From the NCBI RefSeq assembly GCF_002150685.1, contig NZ_MSSW01000033.1, positions 1 through 47,363 on the forward strand: a stretch of DNA of 47,363 nucleotides, read 5' to 3'. Source of the stretch: Algoriphagus antarcticus (GTDB lineage Bacteria; Bacteroidota; Bacteroidia; Cytophagales; Cyclobacteriaceae). Below are positions 1-10,770 of the stretch, piece after piece. The notes under the pieces are model-generated. The model worked only from the letters and a program-made list of their open reading frames with translations, did not search any database and was not told the origin of the DNA. Made by a program: the position numbers and the translations under genes. Each line of letters opens with the position of its first letter. The stretch's first letter is position 1.

Positions 1-27
1 AATTAACCAATAAATCAAACCACTAAT

Positions 28-3000
28 ATGCACCTCCTCACACCTCCACTTCAAAAAAACAGCCAGGGCAGTGAAGTTGAAAACTTGCACTACACCCTAT
101 TTTTCCTGACCCAACAACTCAATAACCCCGAGATCAATAACTTCTTTAACGATTCGGGTTTTCAGGATGCCTATAAAGCCGACGTGTTTAAGCAATTGTA
201 CGGAACTGCAACGCTTAAGCTTGTGAATTTTTTGCAGGAAATTTTTCAGATCCAAACCCCTGAGATGGGCACAGTGGATAATCTTACAGCGCAAAGATTA
301 AATGAGCTCTTAGGCGAATTTAATGGGTTGGAGATAGATAGGCCGGAGGGATATCCTTTCGAATTTTCGCGGGGTGCTGAAGCGAAATTTAGTATCATCG
401 GATTTGTTCACAACAAAAATAAAGAACGGGTTAAAGATCAGACTGTGATAGCATTCGATGTAGATCTTCGAGGCGCTGCCATTTATCGTACGGTTAACTT
501 GATACAAGAAATTGAACAAAATGCCGGGTTTGAATATTTAAATGAAAGCCGTTCAGACATAAATGGAAATTACTATCTGGAATTTACCAGCCTCAAATTT
601 CAGAAAGCAGAAAGGAAAAAAGCGGATGTAATAGTGTATGCGGTTAATAAAGAAGGGGAAATTACAGGAAGGTCGCGCTTAGTCAATTCCAGAGAATATT
701 CAGATGCCGGTCAAGTAAGAAATTTGGAGATCTTAATTACCAGGGATGATCAAAGAACGGAATATGAAATCGTGATGAGCCGGCTCCTGCCTTTCTTAGA
801 GGAAAGCCAGGTCACGTTGATTGAATTAGCAAAATCAAACGACCAGGTAAAATTTGCTTCCGATGAATTAGATGAAAGTGAGACGAAAATCCAAATTGCA
901 GTTGATGCAGAAAAGTTAAGAACCGGTAAAAAAGAAAATGATAATCCAGATAAAAAAAAGAGGCAGCAAAATAAAAATGAAGAGAAACATAATTGTGAAA
1001 ACCTTTCCCATGAATTATTGTACGGAACAGGCAGGCAAAGTATAGACCTTAATTGGTTAGTACTGTACAGAAAAACAGATAGTGAACTTAAATCCGCCAT
1101 CGAAAAAGCAGTAGAAGGAAAAATTATAAAAAAATATAATGAAAAGGAAATTGCTGTATTTCTTCAAATCATACATGAATGCGCTGTTGCATATATCCTT
1201 CAATTCCAGGGAGAAGATCAAGCTCCCTCTTTAGAGAAAATGCTTTCAACAGCGCTTCCCGAAAAACAGCAGCAACACGCATTTGTTAACGCGTACCGCA
1301 AGTTTAAAAATCAAAGTGCGGTCAATGAAGAAATTGATTACAAAAAATTCTGGAGCAAATATTTACCTGGAATTAAAGAATTTAAAGAGAAGCCGGAGCT
1401 TATCTCCGGTCTTATACTTACGCAGCAATTATTCCTAATAGGTGGGAACCACCAGCCTTTAATGGAAGAACTGCAACTTAACCAACAAATTTCATCGGTT
1501 ACAGAGTTAATCGAGCTAAAGGACAGTGATTGGAAAAAAATCCTAAAGAAAACAGGAGTTCCTGATTTTATTGAAGGTAAAAATAAAAGTGAAAAGATAA
1601 ATGTTTATGCAGAACAAATTCAATCCCTATTAAATGCTGCGTATCCTACTCAAAAGATCGCAGTAATGATAAAGAATAGGGAATTGCCAATCAGAGATGC
1701 GAACGTTTCAGAAACAATCTTAGCTTTCGTAAATCAAAACCCAGACTTTGATATAAGTACTTCACCCGTTCATGAATATGCTGAAGAACTTAAATCTATA
1801 GCACAAGAACATTATAACGAAGTAAAAATCGAGCTAAACCGTATGCAACGGATATTCCAGGTTAGTCCAAAGCCTGAAGTAATGGGTATCCTGATGCGAA
1901 AAAATTTAAATTCTGCATACACCATTTCAAGTTTTCCCAGGAAAAGTTTTATTAAAATGCATAGTGAAGAATTGGGTGGCGATATGATGGCGGAGGTTGT
2001 ATATCAACGCGCGGAACATTTAAGTACGCTTGCTGCGGAACGTGCTATAAAAATGTATGATCTCTCACATCTCGCTGCGCCTGGTTTTGCTTATTCGAAA
2101 TCTGACCGCGAGGCAGCTGTGGCAATATTACAGAACCAGGTCTCCAAAAGACATAATCCAAATTATTCAGAGATCTTTGGGAGCCCCGATATATGTGAAT
2201 GTGAACATTGCCGCAGCGTATATAGCGCAGCTGCTTATTTGGTTGACCTTTTGCGTTTTCTCTGGAGAGGAGTTCCAAATGCAGTTGGTAAGTCACCGCT
2301 TGACATGTTCAGTGCACGCAGACCTGATATTCTTCACCTTCCGCTAACGTGTGAAAATACAAACACCATCATTCCGTATATAGACCTGGTTAATGAAGTG
2401 ATGGAGTACTATACCTATCATGGAATATTAAACAAGGATGCTGCTCATGATACCGGTGAAACATCTGCCGATGAATTGCGGGCTAATCCTCAGAACTTTG
2501 AGCCTGAAGCCTATCGGATTTTAAAAAATTCGGTCTACCCATTTTCACTTCCTTATCATCAGCCACTTGACGTCATACGAACTTATAGCGATCATCTTAA
2601 AACAGAGCGTTATGAAGTAATGAGAGGTTTGCAAAAAGATTTTTCTCCTGAGGCTGTTAAGGCGATTGAATCGGAAGCTCTGCGTATCTCAGAGGAAGAA
2701 TACAGAGTTTTAACATTAAAAGATTTTAAAGGACAACCTGATCTTGATGAGCTGAGTACAACGTTGCCAAAACCTATAAGGGAATTACATCATTACTTTG
2801 GCTATGCAAATCCGGCAGACGTGGAAAAAATGGCCGGAACAGGAATCTCGGACGGCATACTGAGAAAGTCTGGGATGAAGTATGTCGATTTGCTTGAGCT
2901 GATTAAGACCAGGTTTATCAATCCCCATCAGGGCGTTCTTGAATTTCTTCAGGAACTGTTTGCCGCTAGCACGATGAGCGCGCAAACAATTTACACCAAG

Positions 3001-6000
3001 TTTCAACAAATCAATGCAGGTGCACTTGATCCCTCCACAGATGCCGATATTATGCTCGTGCTGGCCGGAAAAATGCAACCTGCTGATTTTAAAGCATGGG
3101 TGGTTGAGTTTTTTGATAATTTCGATGCTGTGATAACATTGTTCCAAACTAAATCATTATGCGATCTGGATTCAACAGTCTTAAAAACAGTTCAAAATGT
3201 TTATGCAGGGAGTGCTTCCTCTGGCATCACCGATGACACATGGTCAAAAATCCATCGCTTTGTTCGTCTGTGGAGAAAGCTTGGCTGGAAAATTCATGAG
3301 GTAGATCTCATGCTTGTTGCTTTGGGCGAAACTGCTATTACAGACAGTACCATGAGTAAATTATCAGAAACTGTTTTGCTCAATAAGAAATTGAAGCTTT
3401 CTGTAAATAGTTTGGCAACACTTTGGGGTAGTATTGATACTTATGGAGAAAAATCCCTCTATAAGAAATTGTTTTTGAACAAAGCTGTGCAGCGGATTGA
3501 CAGCGCTTTTTTGTCAGATAAATTCGGGAATTATCTTACTGACACGACAGCGGTTTTAGAAGATCATATTCCTGCGATGCTGGCTGCATTCAGAATGTCG
3601 GAAGAAGATCTCAATGCAATTATTAAGGTAGCGCGCATTCAAGACAACGGGACTGAGCGAGCGATTGATCTGTCAATGGACTTATTAAATATTTATAACC
3701 TGAGTATCATCTACCGTTACACTGTATTAAGTAAGGCATTAAAATTCAAGGTTCCCGATTTCTGTTTGCTGACACAAATATTCAATGCAACTCCTTTTAG
3801 TATTTTATCGATTCCTGCTCCGGCAATTCCGCCAGCTGAGCCGGTTTTCATATCGATATCACCTGCGAATACAGATAGTTTTTATCAACTGGCGGAGTCA
3901 ATCAAGAAAGCAGGATTCAAGGCTGTCTCGTTGCAATACATTTTTAACGGTATGTTGCCCGCTGAATCTACATTGGGCCTAAATGATGAGAAAGCAAAAC
4001 AATCGATACGGGATATCCGCCAGGTATTCAATACAATAGAACAAAGTTACCCGGCAACACCATCAACGCCCCTGACATCCGATATTCTGCGAAGCAATCT
4101 CTCTCTCTCTTTTAAACCAGATATGGTAACTCACCTTATTGGAATCATTGAGTCACAGCAATCATTTCGTGTTCTTACCGATCCTGGCCTCCCTATCATA
4201 ATACCATCTGCCCTTGCGTCTAAATACACTTACAATTCCGTTAGCGGAGACCTCGCCTCCAAGGGTATCATGAGTGAGGTGGAAAGAGTTACTTTGAAGG
4301 CACTGCCAGGAGCTAACGATAGTTTCGCAATGGCCGTTGTTTCTTTATACACGCTGTCTAAAACATTGCCATCTGTCAGTCCCTCCTATAGTTTGATCAC
4401 AGATGCAAACCTGACCGTTGTGATACCCGATGAACTTTCTCCAAAGTTCACCTATACAAAAGCAAGCGGAAGGTTGTCATGCACGGGTGTCATGTTTGAT
4501 GATGAGCGCAATAAGCTTCAGGGTCTGAGCGGAACAAACACGAACTTTAAAAATGCTGTAGCGCTTATTTACAAGATGCCTGAAGATTTTATTAAAGAAA
4601 ACTTCAATGCAATTTTTGCTGCTGCGAATGCCGGGTTACTTAATGCAGATTTGATTACTTTATTGAATCATCCTAAACAGCCATCAGAGAAAACGCTGAA
4701 AGAAAAACTTCAATTCGTTTATTCAAATTATCTGCCATTACTCAAGCAGAAATTATATGAAGAAACCGTCATTCAATACATGGCTACTCTTGCAGCGCTA
4801 AGTGAAGAAACAACTGCAGTGCTCGTTAAAAATGATTTACCTCTTCTCATTAAGTCGATCGCCCTGGAAGGATTTACGGCTGAGTACTTTTCTAATGCTT
4901 TATTTACCCCTCCGTCTGTAGTTAAAAGAACCGACAAAGAGATTAATTTTAATTGGGCGGCAACTTCGCCTAGCCCTACTATCCCGGTGAACAACTTCGG
5001 TGTTCGTTGGGAGGGTTATATCGCTGCTCCTTCAAGCGGGGAATATACTTTGATCATTGCTGTAAAAGGAGTTGATGAAGCCTTTGACCTTTACCTCGAT
5101 GATGCCTTGTTCCTGAAAAAAACTACTGCTGACGTGCGCACTTCCTGGGAAACAATAGCACTTCTGAATAGTTCAAAAATGTACAAAGTGGTACTAGAAT
5201 ATTCAGAGCTTACCGGAAACGCAGGGATTTCGTTTTCATGGAAAACGGCCACCACCGCTGTTGAAATAGTTTCTGCTGTTTCCGCTTTTCCTTCAGAAGT
5301 AGTTACATCCTTCTTAAATACCGCTCAAACATTTCATCGTGCTGCTAAATTCGTTTCTGGATTTACATTAACCAATAAGGAAGTAGATCATTTTGCCAGG
5401 CACAAAATCAATTTCGACAATCTCGATTTTAAAGCCCTCACTCCTATACATTGGCAACGGATCAATCATTATGTTGCATTACGAAATGCTATCCCGCAAT
5501 CGCAGGCATCGTTAATTGATCTTTTTTCCAGGGCTAATAACACGAACCCAGTTCCGTCAATTGCTTCTCTTACAAATATCCTTTGGCTGGCTACTGGATG
5601 GGACTTCAATGCCATTATTTATCTGATTAATACGCATTTTGTTTTAATGCCTGCGGATCTCAGAAATGAAATTGAGCTTACAAAAATTTACAATGCTGTT
5701 TCCTTTGTAGTAAAAACGGGACTCTCTGCACAAACTTTGGCGCAATGGGCTACGCCTGAAACTGATTTTGATCAATTGATTGCTACTGCGGATTTGGTGA
5801 AAAGCACGGTAAAAGCAAAATACGAAGAGGAAGACTGGTTGAAACTGGCCGGAAGTTTAAGCGATAAGATCAGAGAGAATCAACAGCAAGCACTGATAAG
5901 TTACCTGCTTACTAAACAGGAATTGATAGATTGGGGTGTAACAGATGCTGACGGACTATTCGAATATTTCCTTATCGATGTGCAAATGGGTACCTGCATG

Positions 6001-9000
6001 GATTCCTCACGCATTGTGCAGGCAAACGCAGCAGTGCAGATGTATGTAAACCGTTGCCTTCTGAATTTAGAAAGCGATACGGGTTCTGGAGTGGAAATAG
6101 GTGTTTCACCGGAGGCTATCGACAAAGAGCGATGGGGATGGATGGAATACTATCGCGTGTGGGAAGTTAATAGAAAAATATTTTGCTATCCTGAAAACTG
6201 GTTGGAGCCCGAATGGCGTGACGACCGAAGTCCATTTTTCAAAGAACTTGAATCTGAGTTGACACAAAACGATATTACTGAGAGAAGTGTTGAGACAGCT
6301 TTTCGGAATTATCTAACCAAACTTAACGCGGTTGCAAACCCGGATGTATGCGGCATGTATCAGGAAAACTATCCCAACGGAATGATGAGATTCCTTCACG
6401 TGTTCGGACGAACGCATAATTCACCTTATCAATTCTTCTACCGTACCTGCAATGAATTCTATAAGTGGAGTGCATGGGAAAAAGTTCAGGTGGATATAAG
6501 AATGACGGAAGATGGTGATAATAGCGGTGTTCATCTGATGCCTATTGTATGGAAAAACCGCTTATTTGTTTTTTGGGCAGAGTTTATTAAAAAAGAAGAG
6601 GTGATCACACCGATGGCGCAAGAGACGTTATACTTTTTTAACGCTCCTTACACTAACATAAGAAAGGCCACCATCGAAGAGATTTCTAATTGGCCTCCAG
6701 ATACCGTAAAATCATATGAGCATTATGAAATAAGACTTGCCTGGTCCGAATATGTTGATGGTAAGTGGAGTTCCAAACAACTTACCAAAGAGTATATTAA
6801 TGGACAAAGTTCAATGTATGGACCAATAGGAAACATTTCGGATTACAAGCTTCAATTTAATATCCAATCCGATAACGTCTTAGTAATTTGGGTCCAGGAT
6901 AAAGATAATATTGTTGGAAACTTCGGCATACACGATATTCAATCCAAAGTTTACGGTTACAGTTGGAATGGTAGCAGTGGGTTTAGACTTAAAAGTTATT
7001 CAGACTTTTTCACGACCCATAAAAAGAATGGCACTCTCGATTTTAAAGGCTCTACTTTTCTTCAAAATAATATTGATCATAAAATTTTATTCTCAACACA
7101 GGTTTTTGATTTTGACAAAACATTAAATTATCCATTTTTTTATCAGGCTGGCAAGCACACATATTTTGTTCGTCCGATTGATGTAAAAGTCTGGGATTAT
7201 TTAAAAAGTCCTGAGAAGGGAAGTTCATACTTAATTGAAAACCATGTAGCATATGCCACATCCACTAATCTATCCACAATCCTGGGTACTGATCAACCGG
7301 GGAACGTTCATGATAAAATTGACATCGTAAAACAGATCCCACCTAAAATATTATCTATTGATCATGAGGTAAAAAATACTGCTGGATGGGGCCAGGCATT
7401 TTCAGGTATAATCGAAACCGATAAATTTTTCCAGACGCACATAGAAAGAGGGTTGGAATTCCATACTTTCTACCATCCGTTTTCTAGTGAATTTGTAAAA
7501 AACTTAAATGTATTTGGCATTAAAGGCTTAATGGGTAGTGATACCTTTCTTAACATAATTCAGCAACCCTTTTATAACGACTACGGCACAATTTTCACTT
7601 CCAATTACAACCCCAATTTTTATCAAGGTCTGGTTAAAAAAGCGCCCCCATTGAATGACTATAAACCAGGTCAACCGTACACATACTACAAAGAAAATAT
7701 TTGCTTTGATCTTTATGGAGCAAACAGCATTTATAATTGGGAATTGTTCTTTCATGCTCCGCTTTACATTGCTACACGCCTGAGTAAAAACGGTAAATAC
7801 GAAGAAGCGATGAAGTGGTTTCATTATATTTTTGATCCTACAACGGATGAGATGCCTGCTGCAGGGCAAACAGAAAATTCACGGTATTGGAAAGTGCTTC
7901 CTTTCAAAACAACTGCTGCCGAAAACCTTGAAGATTGGTTTCAGAGCTTGGGTGCGAGCACAGCGGTAGAAAATCCAACAATAAAGGAATGGCGGCAGAA
8001 TCAGTTCAAACCATTTATTATAGCCCGCAATCGGCCACTTGCTTTCATGAAAAATGTGGTAATTAAATACGTTGAGAACTTCCGCATGTGGGGTGACACA
8101 CTTTTCAGAACGTTTACCCGTGAATCTGTAAATGAAGCATTGCAACTTTATGTGATCGCCAACCATATATTGGGACCTCGACCTGAATCTGTTCCTAAAC
8201 GCGGAAAGATAAAAGCCGAAACGTATGATTCACAAAAAAATAAATGGGATGATTTTTCAAATGCTGTAATTGAATTGGAAAATATTTTTCCTAATAGTGG
8301 TTCCATTCCTGCAAGTACAGGCAGCAGTGGCCCAGCGTTGTTGGGAATAGGTCATGCGCTTTATTTCTGTTTACCCAATAATGAGAAGTTGATGGAGCAA
8401 TGGGACACCATTGCTGACCGGCTCTTCAAAATTCGTCATTGCATGGATATTGATGGCTCGGAACGGCAGCTCGCACTCTTCTCACCGCCAATAGACCCAG
8501 CTATGCTAATCAACGCTGCATCGCAAGGGCTCAGCCTTGGAAGCATTCTATCGGATTTGAGTAGTCCTCCACCCATGTACCGTTTCATCCATTTAATACA
8601 AAAGGCTAATGAATTCTGCGTGGAAGTGAAATCCCTTGGAAGCGCATTGCTTGCAGCTTTAGAAAAGAAAGACATTGAAGAACTTGGAAGAGTACGCGCC
8701 TCGCAGGAAACTGCCATGCTTGATTTGGTAACCGCCATCAAGGAACGCCAAGTACTCGACTCGAGAGTGGTAAAGCAAGGACTTTTAAAATCACGGGACA
8801 CATCAGCTTATAGATTCAACCATTATAAGGCTTTGTTGTCCACGGGACAAGTTAAAATTCCTGCTCCACCAACAATCACTGAAGATGTTGATTCTCTAAG
8901 CCAATTACCGATTGATACCTTAATCAATAAAATTGATATCGATGTAGATGGATCGTTAGTTGACAGTGACGAAAGTGGTATAAAATTAATCAAAAGGGAG

Positions 9001-10770
9001 AAAGAAGATTTGGATTTAAGTGAAGCAGCAAAATGGGTCACAGGGGCTGCAGGACTAGCAGAGAGTATCGCTGCTGGGCTTCGCTTGATTCCTCAAGCTT
9101 CTGCAGACGTTAAGCCATTAGGTATTGGAGCTGGTTTTGGATTTGGCGGAGTACAGTTAGGCGGTATCGCTTCCAGCGTAGCAAGTGCAGCGCATGCGGT
9201 AGGTACATTTCTTTCCATGGAGGCTGCGGCATCCCAAAAATTGGCTGGCTATATCAGGAGAGAACAAGAATGGACATTACAGGCAAATCTTGCCGCTAAA
9301 GAGATGATTCAAATTGATAAGCAAATCACTTCCGCGGATATAAAACTTCAAATTGCACAAAAGGAATTATCTAACCACAAACTGCAAATTGTAAATACCA
9401 AACAGATCGAACAATATCTTAAAGACAAATTTACCAACCAGGAGCTATATCAATGGATGAAGGAGCAACTTTTTTCAGTGTACAAGCAAAGCTATAATTT
9501 GGCTTATGATATGGCCAAGAAAGTGGAAAAATGCTACCGGTATGAATTAGGCAATGAAATTACAAGCTTTATCCAATATGGTTACTGGGATAACGCGATG
9601 CAGGGACTATGTGCAGGTGAAAAACTGCAGCTCGCATTACGCCAGCTAGAAAAATCGTACCTCGAAGAAAATAAGCGGGAACTTGAATTAACAAAAAGCA
9701 TATCAATGGCCATGCTTAATCCACTTGCTTTACAAGAATTAAAAACCACGGGCAAGTGCTTTCTAACTATCCCTGAAGAGTTATATGACCTGGATTACCC
9801 GGGACATTATTTCCGCAGAATTAAATCCGTGAGTTTATCGCTGCCGTGCATAGCAGGGCCGCATACATCGGTTAACTGCTCGCTTCGCTTATTGAGAAAT
9901 ATAGTTCGCACCAATACAGCCATGAATGATGCAGGAGCTTACGAACACAGCCATGACGAAGGTGTATGGATAGAGGATGATCGCTTTAAGGAAAGTAATG
10001 TTCCGGTAAAAGCAATTGCTACCAGCACAGGACAACGTGATTCCGGAATGTTTGAGCTTAATTTCCGCGATGAACGTTATCTTCCTTTTGAAGGTGCCGG
10101 TGCTATTAGCGAATGGAAAATCGAACTTACTAAAGATGTTGATCTAAGACAGTTCGATTACTCAACCATATCTGACATTATACTTCACATCAGCTACACA
10201 GCACGTGAAGACGCAGGTTTATTCAAAGAAAGTGCTGTTACTTATTTAAAAAACTTTCTCATGAATACTGCTGAATTAAGTACACAACCTTTAATGCGAA
10301 TGTTTAGTCTCAAACATGAATTTTCCACCGAATGGAATAAATTCCTATATCCTGTTATTGCAGGGTCTGATCAATCGCTGGCGGTCACTTTAAAGAAAGA
10401 GCATTTCCCATTCTTTACGAAAAACAGGAGTATTGATGTAAGTAAAATTGAGGTCTTGATGAAATCAACTCGCACGGGAGAGTACAAACTGATTCTTAAA
10501 GCAACTGATTTAGATGATAACCCGATGACTTCATTAGAGATTTCAATGCCTGAGAATGCAACATTTGCAAATATGCAAAAAGCAACTGTTACAGGTTCCA
10601 CGGATAGTTTTAATGCCGAAGAAATCAATATTATGTTGCCTCTCATAATAAAACTCAGACATAAAGAAGATGTTACCAATCCTCAAAAATATAATCAAAT
10701 AGATACTAGCCCGGAAGAAATATCTGACTTGTTTGTAGTTATTCATTATAAATTAGGAGATATTCTTTAA
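28..10770 (+). CDS. Giant TcA-like insecticidal toxin complex protein (VRP1, PA14, neuraminidase-like, TcB-binding)
   Basis: This 3580-residue protein resembles the A subunit of Tc toxins, which in known systems forms the receptor-binding, membrane-inserting pentamer that injects a TcB-TcC cocoon. In order I see: a peptidoglycan-binding-like helical segment (about 1-95); a transthyretin/carboxypeptidase-regulatory-like beta domain (about 120-245); a Lys/Glu-rich linker (about 290-325); an SpvA/VRP1 region (about 650-760) with DICECEHCRSVYS at 721 onward; a long helical shell region with two about 70-residue repeats (about 1380-1520); a PA14-like domain (about 1612-1760); an ABC-toxin N-terminal and neuraminidase-like region (about 1930-2400); the pore-forming helices (about 2880-3180); and the TcB-binding region (about 3181-3470, beginning near FIQYGYWDNAMQGLCAGEKL). 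There is no signal peptide, as usual for TcA. The ATG at 28 lies only 27 bp from the window edge, so an upstream partner gene cannot be excluded. No TcB or TcC follows. Confidence 0.9.
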   Translation: MHLLTPPLQKNSQGSEVENLHYTLFFLTQQLNNPEINNFFNDSGFQDAYKADVFKQLYGTATLKLVNFLQEIFQIQTPEMGTVDNLTAQRLNELLGEFNGLEIDRPEGYPFEFSRGAEAKFSIIGFVHNKNKERVKDQTVIAFDVDLRGAAIYRTVNLIQEIEQNAGFEYLNESRSDINGNYYLEFTSLKFQKAERKKADVIVYAVNKEGEITGRSRLVNSREYSDAGQVRNLEILITRDDQRTEYEIVMSRLLPFLEESQVTLIELAKSNDQVKFASDELDESETKIQIAVDAEKLRTGKKENDNPDKKKRQQNKNEEKHNCENLSHELLYGTGRQSIDLNWLVLYRKTDSELKSAIEKAVEGKIIKKYNEKEIAVFLQIIHECAVAYILQFQGEDQAPSLEKMLSTALPEKQQQHAFVNAYRKFKNQSAVNEEIDYKKFWSKYLPGIKEFKEKPELISGLILTQQLFLIGGNHQPLMEELQLNQQISSVTELIELKDSDWKKILKKTGVPDFIEGKNKSEKINVYAEQIQSLLNAAYPTQKIAVMIKNRELPIRDANVSETILAFVNQNPDFDISTSPVHEYAEELKSIAQEHYNEVKIELNRMQRIFQVSPKPEVMGILMRKNLNSAYTISSFPRKSFIKMHSEELGGDMMAEVVYQRAEHLSTLAAERAIKMYDLSHLAAPGFAYSKSDREAAVAILQNQVSKRHNPNYSEIFGSPDICECEHCRSVYSAAAYLVDLLRFLWRGVPNAVGKSPLDMFSARRPDILHLPLTCENTNTIIPYIDLVNEVMEYYTYHGILNKDAAHDTGETSADELRANPQNFEPEAYRILKNSVYPFSLPYHQPLDVIRTYSDHLKTERYEVMRGLQKDFSPEAVKAIESEALRISEEEYRVLTLKDFKGQPDLDELSTTLPKPIRELHHYFGYANPADVEKMAGTGISDGILRKSGMKYVDLLELIKTRFINPHQGVLEFLQELFAASTMSAQTIYTKFQQINAGALDPSTDADIMLVLAGKMQPADFKAWVVEFFDNFDAVITLFQTKSLCDLDSTVLKTVQNVYAGSASSGITDDTWSKIHRFVRLWRKLGWKIHEVDLMLVALGETAITDSTMSKLSETVLLNKKLKLSVNSLATLWGSIDTYGEKSLYKKLFLNKAVQRIDSAFLSDKFGNYLTDTTAVLEDHIPAMLAAFRMSEEDLNAIIKVARIQDNGTERAIDLSMDLLNIYNLSIIYRYTVLSKALKFKVPDFCLLTQIFNATPFSILSIPAPAIPPAEPVFISISPANTDSFYQLAESIKKAGFKAVSLQYIFNGMLPAESTLGLNDEKAKQSIRDIRQVFNTIEQSYPATPSTPLTSDILRSNLSLSFKPDMVTHLIGIIESQQSFRVLTDPGLPIIIPSALASKYTYNSVSGDLASKGIMSEVERVTLKALPGANDSFAMAVVSLYTLSKTLPSVSPSYSLITDANLTVVIPDELSPKFTYTKASGRLSCTGVMFDDERNKLQGLSGTNTNFKNAVALIYKMPEDFIKENFNAIFAAANAGLLNADLITLLNHPKQPSEKTLKEKLQFVYSNYLPLLKQKLYEETVIQYMATLAALSEETTAVLVKNDLPLLIKSIALEGFTAEYFSNALFTPPSVVKRTDKEINFNWAATSPSPTIPVNNFGVRWEGYIAAPSSGEYTLIIAVKGVDEAFDLYLDDALFLKKTTADVRTSWETIALLNSSKMYKVVLEYSELTGNAGISFSWKTATTAVEIVSAVSAFPSEVVTSFLNTAQTFHRAAKFVSGFTLTNKEVDHFARHKINFDNLDFKALTPIHWQRINHYVALRNAIPQSQASLIDLFSRANNTNPVPSIASLTNILWLATGWDFNAIIYLINTHFVLMPADLRNEIELTKIYNAVSFVVKTGLSAQTLAQWATPETDFDQLIATADLVKSTVKAKYEEEDWLKLAGSLSDKIRENQQQALISYLLTKQELIDWGVTDADGLFEYFLIDVQMGTCMDSSRIVQANAAVQMYVNRCLLNLESDTGSGVEIGVSPEAIDKERWGWMEYYRVWEVNRKIFCYPENWLEPEWRDDRSPFFKELESELTQNDITERSVETAFRNYLTKLNAVANPDVCGMYQENYPNGMMRFLHVFGRTHNSPYQFFYRTCNEFYKWSAWEKVQVDIRMTEDGDNSGVHLMPIVWKNRLFVFWAEFIKKEEVITPMAQETLYFFNAPYTNIRKATIEEISNWPPDTVKSYEHYEIRLAWSEYVDGKWSSKQLTKEYINGQSSMYGPIGNISDYKLQFNIQSDNVLVIWVQDKDNIVGNFGIHDIQSKVYGYSWNGSSGFRLKSYSDFFTTHKKNGTLDFKGSTFLQNNIDHKILFSTQVFDFDKTLNYPFFYQAGKHTYFVRPIDVKVWDYLKSPEKGSSYLIENHVAYATSTNLSTILGTDQPGNVHDKIDIVKQIPPKILSIDHEVKNTAGWGQAFSGIIETDKFFQTHIERGLEFHTFYHPFSSEFVKNLNVFGIKGLMGSDTFLNIIQQPFYNDYGTIFTSNYNPNFYQGLVKKAPPLNDYKPGQPYTYYKENICFDLYGANSIYNWELFFHAPLYIATRLSKNGKYEEAMKWFHYIFDPTTDEMPAAGQTENSRYWKVLPFKTTAAENLEDWFQSLGASTAVENPTIKEWRQNQFKPFIIARNRPLAFMKNVVIKYVENFRMWGDTLFRTFTRESVNEALQLYVIANHILGPRPESVPKRGKIKAETYDSQKNKWDDFSNAVIELENIFPNSGSIPASTGSSGPALLGIGHALYFCLPNNEKLMEQWDTIADRLFKIRHCMDIDGSERQLALFSPPIDPAMLINAASQGLSLGSILSDLSSPPPMYRFIHLIQKANEFCVEVKSLGSALLAALEKKDIEELGRVRASQETAMLDLVTAIKERQVLDSRVVKQGLLKSRDTSAYRFNHYKALLSTGQVKIPAPPTITEDVDSLSQLPIDTLINKIDIDVDGSLVDSDESGIKLIKREKEDLDLSEAAKWVTGAAGLAESIAAGLRLIPQASADVKPLGIGAGFGFGGVQLGGIASSVASAAHAVGTFLSMEAAASQKLAGYIRREQEWTLQANLAAKEMIQIDKQITSADIKLQIAQKELSNHKLQIVNTKQIEQYLKDKFTNQELYQWMKEQLFSVYKQSYNLAYDMAKKVEKCYRYELGNEITSFIQYGYWDNAMQGLCAGEKLQLALRQLEKSYLEENKRELELTKSISMAMLNPLALQELKTTGKCFLTIPEELYDLDYPGHYFRRIKSVSLSLPCIAGPHTSVNCSLRLLRNIVRTNTAMNDAGAYEHSHDEGVWIEDDRFKESNVPVKAIATSTGQRDSGMFELNFRDERYLPFEGAGAISEWKIELTKDVDLRQFDYSTISDIILHISYTAREDAGLFKESAVTYLKNFLMNTAELSTQPLMRMFSLKHEFSTEWNKFLYPVIAGSDQSLAVTLKKEHFPFFTKNRSIDVSKIEVLMKSTRTGEYKLILKATDLDDNPMTSLEISMPENATFANMQKATVTGSTDSFNAEEINIMLPLIIKLRHKEDVTNPQKYNQIDTSPEEISDLFVVIHYKLGDIL

